Below are positions 61,275-64,000 of a stretch of DNA of 64,000 bases, piece by piece. Position numbers and translations under genes: made by a program. Every line of letters starts with the position of its first letter. Positions within the stretch are counted from its first letter, which is position 1. Source of the stretch: VFMC01 sp040398525 (GTDB taxonomy: Bacteria > Actinomycetota > Acidimicrobiia > Acidimicrobiales > Ilumatobacteraceae); the NCBI GenBank assembly GCA_040398525.1, contig JBBATY010000003.1:62001-126000 (forward strand). The letters are read 5' to 3'. Below the pieces are notes generated by a model, which had not been told where the DNA came from, searched no databases, and saw only the letters and a program-made list of their open reading frames with translations.

Positions 61275-62437
61275 GCAGCCCCCAGCAGGGCCCGCACCGT
61301 GTCGACGATCCGGTCGAGGTCGCCGATCGACAGATGCTGGTGGACCGGCAGCGAGACGCAGCGAGCTGCGGCGGCGACGGCCTCGGGAACATCGCTGACG
61401 ATCACCTGCGGGTGGCCTCGGTAGCAGTCGTAGTCGAACACCGGCCGCGGGTAGTACGTGCCGCACCCGATCCCGGCCTCGCCGAGTCGGGCGACGAGCT
61501 CGTCACGGCTGAGCGCAGCGTCGTCGGTGAGGCGGATCGTGTACTGGTGCCACACATGGCGCCGCCCGGCGACAGCCGTCGGGGTGACCAGACCGGGCAC
61601 ATCGGCGAGGCCGGCCGACAGCACGGCGGCGTTGCGGTGACGAGCGGCCACCTGGTCGCGGTAGCCAGCGAGCTGGGGCAGGCAGACCGCAGCCTGCAGA
61701 TCGGTCAAGCGGTAGTTGTGCCCTGCCATCTCGTAGCAGTAGCGCTGCCGCATCCCCTGGTTGCGCAGCAACCGGAGCCGGTCGGCCAACTCGTCGTCGT
61801 CGGTGGAGATCAGGCCTCCCTCACCGGTGGTGAGGTTCTTCGTCGCGTAGAGCGAGAAGCAACCCAACCCCCAGCTACCGGCGCTGCGGTCGCCGATGCG
61901 CGCCCCGTGGGCCTGAGCGGCATCCTCGACGATGTGCAGACCGCTCCGGGAGGCGACCGCCGTAATGGCATCCATGTCGGCGCACTGTCCGTAGAGGTGC
62001 ACGGGCATGAGCACGCGGGTCCGGTCGGTCACCTGGGCGGCCATCGCAGCCGGGTCGACGTTGCACGTGACCGGATCGATGTCGGCGAACCGAACGGTGG
62101 CGCCGGCCTCGAGCGCGGCGTTCAGCGTGGCGACGAAGGTGAACGGACTGGTGACCACCTCGTCGCCGGGCTCGAGGTCGAGCACCTGGAGCGCCGCGAC
62201 GAGTGCCGTGGTGCCGTTGTTCACCGCCACCACGTGGCGGACACCGATCATCTCGGCAAAGGTCGTCTCCAACTGGGCCACCACCGGGCCCTGGGCGATC
62301 GAGCCGGACCGCAGCACTGCGAGAACGGCTTGCTCGACCTCCGGGCCGAGCCGCACGGTGCTGATCGGAATGGGCGGACCGACAGGCGCGACGGGGCCTG
62401 CCGTCGTGCGCTCAGGAGCTGTGCTGATCGCTGCCAC
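61271..62437 (-). CDS. DegT/DnrJ/EryC1/StrS PLP-dependent sugar aminotransferase (GnnB/WbpE-like)
   Basis: The 388-residue enzyme has VNNGTTALVAALQVL, TSPFTFVATLNAALEAGA, VEDAAQAHGA (170-179) and the Schiff-base Lys200 in SLYATKNLTTGEGG. It aminates keto-sugars, here probably the 3-keto product of the coupled oxidoreductase. The GTG at 62437 has no clear ribosome site. The gene pair is divergent from an LpxA-like acyltransferase, the likely next enzyme. Confidence 0.94.
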   Translation of the reverse strand: MAAISTAPERTTAGPVAPVGPPIPISTVRLGPEVEQAVLAVLRSGSIAQGPVVAQLETTFAEMIGVRHVVAVNNGTTALVAALQVLDLEPGDEVVTSPFTFVATLNAALEAGATVRFADIDPVTCNVDPAAMAAQVTDRTRVLMPVHLYGQCADMDAITAVASRSGLHIVEDAAQAHGARIGDRSAGSWGLGCFSLYATKNLTTGEGGLISTDDDELADRLRLLRNQGMRQRYCYEMAGHNYRLTDLQAAVCLPQLAGYRDQVAARHRNAAVLSAGLADVPGLVTPTAVAGRRHVWHQYTIRLTDDAALSRDELVARLGEAGIGCGTYYPRPVFDYDCYRGHPQVIVSDVPEAVAAAARCVSLPVHQHLSIGDLDRIVDTVRALLGAA

Positions 62438-62532
62438 AGGTGCTCGACTCTCCCTCGGCGGGCTCGGTTGACAACCACGACCGTGTGGGGACGGTCGGAG
62501 GTGTCCAGTAGCCGCGCGCGACAGGAGCCGAC

Positions 62533-63309
62533 GTGAACACCATCCACCCGACCGCGATCATCGGTCCCGAGGTGACACTCGGAACCGGCAACACCATCGG
62601 CCCCTACAGCGTGATCGAGGGCCGGGTCACGATCGGTGACCACAACTGGTTCGGCCCCCACGTCGTCATCGGTATGCCGGGCGAGATGCGCGGCACGCAC
62701 CACTACTCACCCTGGGCGGGCGAGACGAGCGACTCGACGATCGTCATCGGGAGCCACAACGTGCTCCGCGAATTCACCGTCGTGCAGCAGGGGTCGATAC
62801 GCGACACGCGGATCGGCAACGACTGCTACATCATGGACAAGGTCCACGTGCCGCACGATGCGATCATCTGCGACGGCGCGACCCTGAGCGCCGGGGCGAT
62901 GATCGCCGGCCACGTGATCGTGTGCCCGGGAGCCAACGTCGGCCTGGCGTCGTGCATCCACCAGTACGCCGTCATCGGCGCCGGGGCGATGGTCGGCATG
63001 GGCGCCGTGGTGAACCGGAACATCCCGCCGCACGCCATCGCCTATGGCTCGCCGGCACGGGTGCAGCGGGCCAACGAGATCGGCCTCCGCCGCAAGGGTG
63101 TGGCCGACGAGCTGATCGAGGCCATCGACCTCGCGCTGCGCGTCCCCGACCTCGACGCGCTGCGCCGACTGGTGCCGACCGATACGGCGCTCTACGAGGC
63201 GGCCATCGCAGCCAACACGGCGCCAGGGTCGAAGCTCCCGGTCGGCCTGCTGGTCGGCCCCCTCCGGATGCCCGACCGGGCACCGGCGCTCGCCGACACC
63301 CAGGGGTAG
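62533..63309 (+). CDS. LpxA-like left-handed beta-helix acyltransferase (nucleotide-sugar N/O-acyltransferase)
   Basis: The 258-residue protein consists of hexapeptide repeats (HPTAIIGPEVTLGTGNTIGP, YSVIEGRVTIGDHNWFGP) with the LpxA-type catalytic His108 in HVPHDAIICDG and the segment GLASCIHQYAVIGAGAMVG, then a helical C-terminal domain, as in LpxA (262 residues). An LPS-free actinomycete would not make lipid A, so it probably acylates the amino-sugar made by the neighbouring enzymes. GTG 62533 has AGGAG five bases upstream. Confidence 0.9.
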   Translation: MNTIHPTAIIGPEVTLGTGNTIGPYSVIEGRVTIGDHNWFGPHVVIGMPGEMRGTHHYSPWAGETSDSTIVIGSHNVLREFTVVQQGSIRDTRIGNDCYIMDKVHVPHDAIICDGATLSAGAMIAGHVIVCPGANVGLASCIHQYAVIGAGAMVGMGAVVNRNIPPHAIAYGSPARVQRANEIGLRRKGVADELIEAIDLALRVPDLDALRRLVPTDTALYEAAIAANTAPGSKLPVGLLVGPLRMPDRAPALADTQG

Positions 63310-63312
63310 CCT
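63307..63312 (+). promoter_or_regulatory. -10-like element of the UDP-sugar dehydrogenase gene
   Basis: TAGCCT nine bases before GTG 63322; it includes the stop codon of the preceding gene, so coupling is an alternative. Confidence 0.35.
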
Positions 63313-63321
63313 CCGCAGGCA

Positions 63322-64000
63322 GTGGCTCGCGTTGCGGTGGTTGGTGCCGGGTATGTCGGTGTGACGTCTGCGGTGTGCTTCGCGCATCTGGGGCATTCGG
63401 TGGTGTGTGCCGATATCGATGCTCGACGGGTGGAGTTGTTGAGTGCTGGTGTGCCGCCGGTGGTGGAGCACGGGTTGGCGGAGTTGTTGGCGGAGGGGTT
63501 GGCGTCGGGTCGGTTGCGGTTCGTGGTGGGTGCTGCATCTGCGGTGGCCGACGCGGAGTTCGTGTTCTTGTGCGTGCCGACGCCGCAGGATGCTGATGGT
63601 TCGGCGGATCTGTCGTTCGTGGAGGCCGCGGCGGCGGAGATCGAGCCGGTGTTGCGGTCGGGCGCGATCGTGGTGAACAAGTCGACGGTGCCGGTGGGGT
63701 CGACGAAGGTGGTCGAGCGGGTGTTGCGCCGGCCGGATGTTCGGGTGGTGTCGAACCCGGAGTTCTTGCGTGAGGGGTCGGCGATCGACGATTTCCTGCA
63801 CCCGGATCGGGTGGTGGTCGGTGCGGATGATCGTTCTGCCGCCGAGGCGGTCGCGGGGTTGTACGCGTCGTTGGGGGCGCGTGTGGTGGTGACCGATCCG
63901 GCCTCCGCGGAGACGATCAAGTACGCGGCGAATGCGTTCTTGGCGACGAAGTTGTCGTTCGTGAACACGATCGCGGCAGTGTGTGAGGGTGTCGGCGCCG
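63322..64000 (+). CDS. UDP-glucose/UDP-GlcNAc 6-dehydrogenase family, N-terminal part (runs off right edge)
   Basis: The frame starts VARVAVVGAGYVGVTSAVCF, the NAD motif, then VVCADIDARRVELLSAGV, FVFLCVPTPQDADGSADLSF, VVNKSTVPVGSTKVVERVL, VSNPEFLREGSAIDDFLHP and AETIKYAANAFLATKLSFVN, all signatures of nucleotide-sugar 6-dehydrogenases that oxidise C6 to a uronic acid. The active-site Cys lies beyond the window. Codon choice differs from its neighbours (TTG and GTG preferred to CTC and GTC), suggesting different ancestry. Confidence 0.93.
   Translation, partial: MARVAVVGAGYVGVTSAVCFAHLGHSVVCADIDARRVELLSAGVPPVVEHGLAELLAEGLASGRLRFVVGAASAVADAEFVFLCVPTPQDADGSADLSFVEAAAAEIEPVLRSGAIVVNKSTVPVGSTKVVERVLRRPDVRVVSNPEFLREGSAIDDFLHPDRVVVGADDRSAAEAVAGLYASLGARVVVTDPASAETIKYAANAFLATKLSFVNTIAAVCEGVGA

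Overview
The window is high-GC (about 70%) actinobacterial chromosome from a draft or metagenome-derived assembly, since it contains two runs of exactly 100 N. Gene content suggests an acidimicrobiia-like actinomycete: an F420-type LLM oxidoreductase, several acyl-CoA dehydrogenases and CaiB/BaiF CoA-transferases, a homodimeric AceE, a RecBCD set, and an Mpt53-like secreted thioredoxin. No rRNA, tRNA, prophage, insertion sequence or CRISPR array was seen. Taxonomy is inferred from gene content only.

Layout. 1-3.7 kb: acyl-CoA dehydrogenase fragment, a DUF971 gene and a rhomboid protease gene both broken by the first gap, and a molybdopterin oxidoreductase. 3.7-12.3 kb: recC-recB-recD, tightly overlapped on the minus strand. 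12.4-21.3 kb: NUDIX hydrolase plus partner, degenerate GGDEF protein, thioesterase/LLM pair, amidase, MFS exporter, CoA-transferase. 21.4-23.4 kb: ECF sigma factor with an overlapping membrane-anchored partner. 23.5-30.2 kb: 2-oxoglutarate/Fe(II) oxygenase, acyl-CoA dehydrogenase, membrane protein, lipoprotein, D-aminoacylase-like amidohydrolase, M24 peptidase. 30.2-35.1 kb: lipoate and 2-oxoacid dehydrogenase block, lpd - E2 - fused lipB-lipA. 35.2-38.2 kb: secreted or anchored proteins including the candidate selenoprotein. 38.2-49.2 kb: epimerase, FAD amine oxidase-like protein, VOC protein, YceI/MarR pair, argJ, a repeat-flanked gap, DUF427, SDR, second CoA-transferase, rnhA, aceE. 49.2-64 kb: cell-surface glycan locus with glycosyltransferases, methyltransferases, a Wzm/Wzt-like ABC exporter, and nucleotide-sugar genes (Gfo/Idh oxidoreductase, DegT aminotransferase, LpxA-like acyltransferase, UDP-sugar dehydrogenase).

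The most exciting observation is at 35682-36296. A secreted TlpA/Mpt53-like thioredoxin has an in-frame TGA exactly where the first cysteine of the CxxC active site should be (U105-G-T-C108). The frame continues with perfect homologous content to a normal stop. A hairpin with a GGUC apical loop lies 19-38 nt after the TGA, as expected of a bacterial SECIS. This is best read as a thioredoxin-fold selenoprotein that automated callers would truncate or split. The selenocysteine machinery is not in the window, so a nonsense mutation remains the alternative.

Other notable points: a LipB-LipA single-chain fusion; an extra short module inserted between Ala-Pro linkers of the E2 subunit; a gnnA-gnnB-lpxA-like gene set in a presumably LPS-free organism; and frequent -10-like hexamers (NANNNT, mostly TANNNT) 6-10 nt before start codons that lack a Shine-Dalgarno, pointing to common leaderless transcription.
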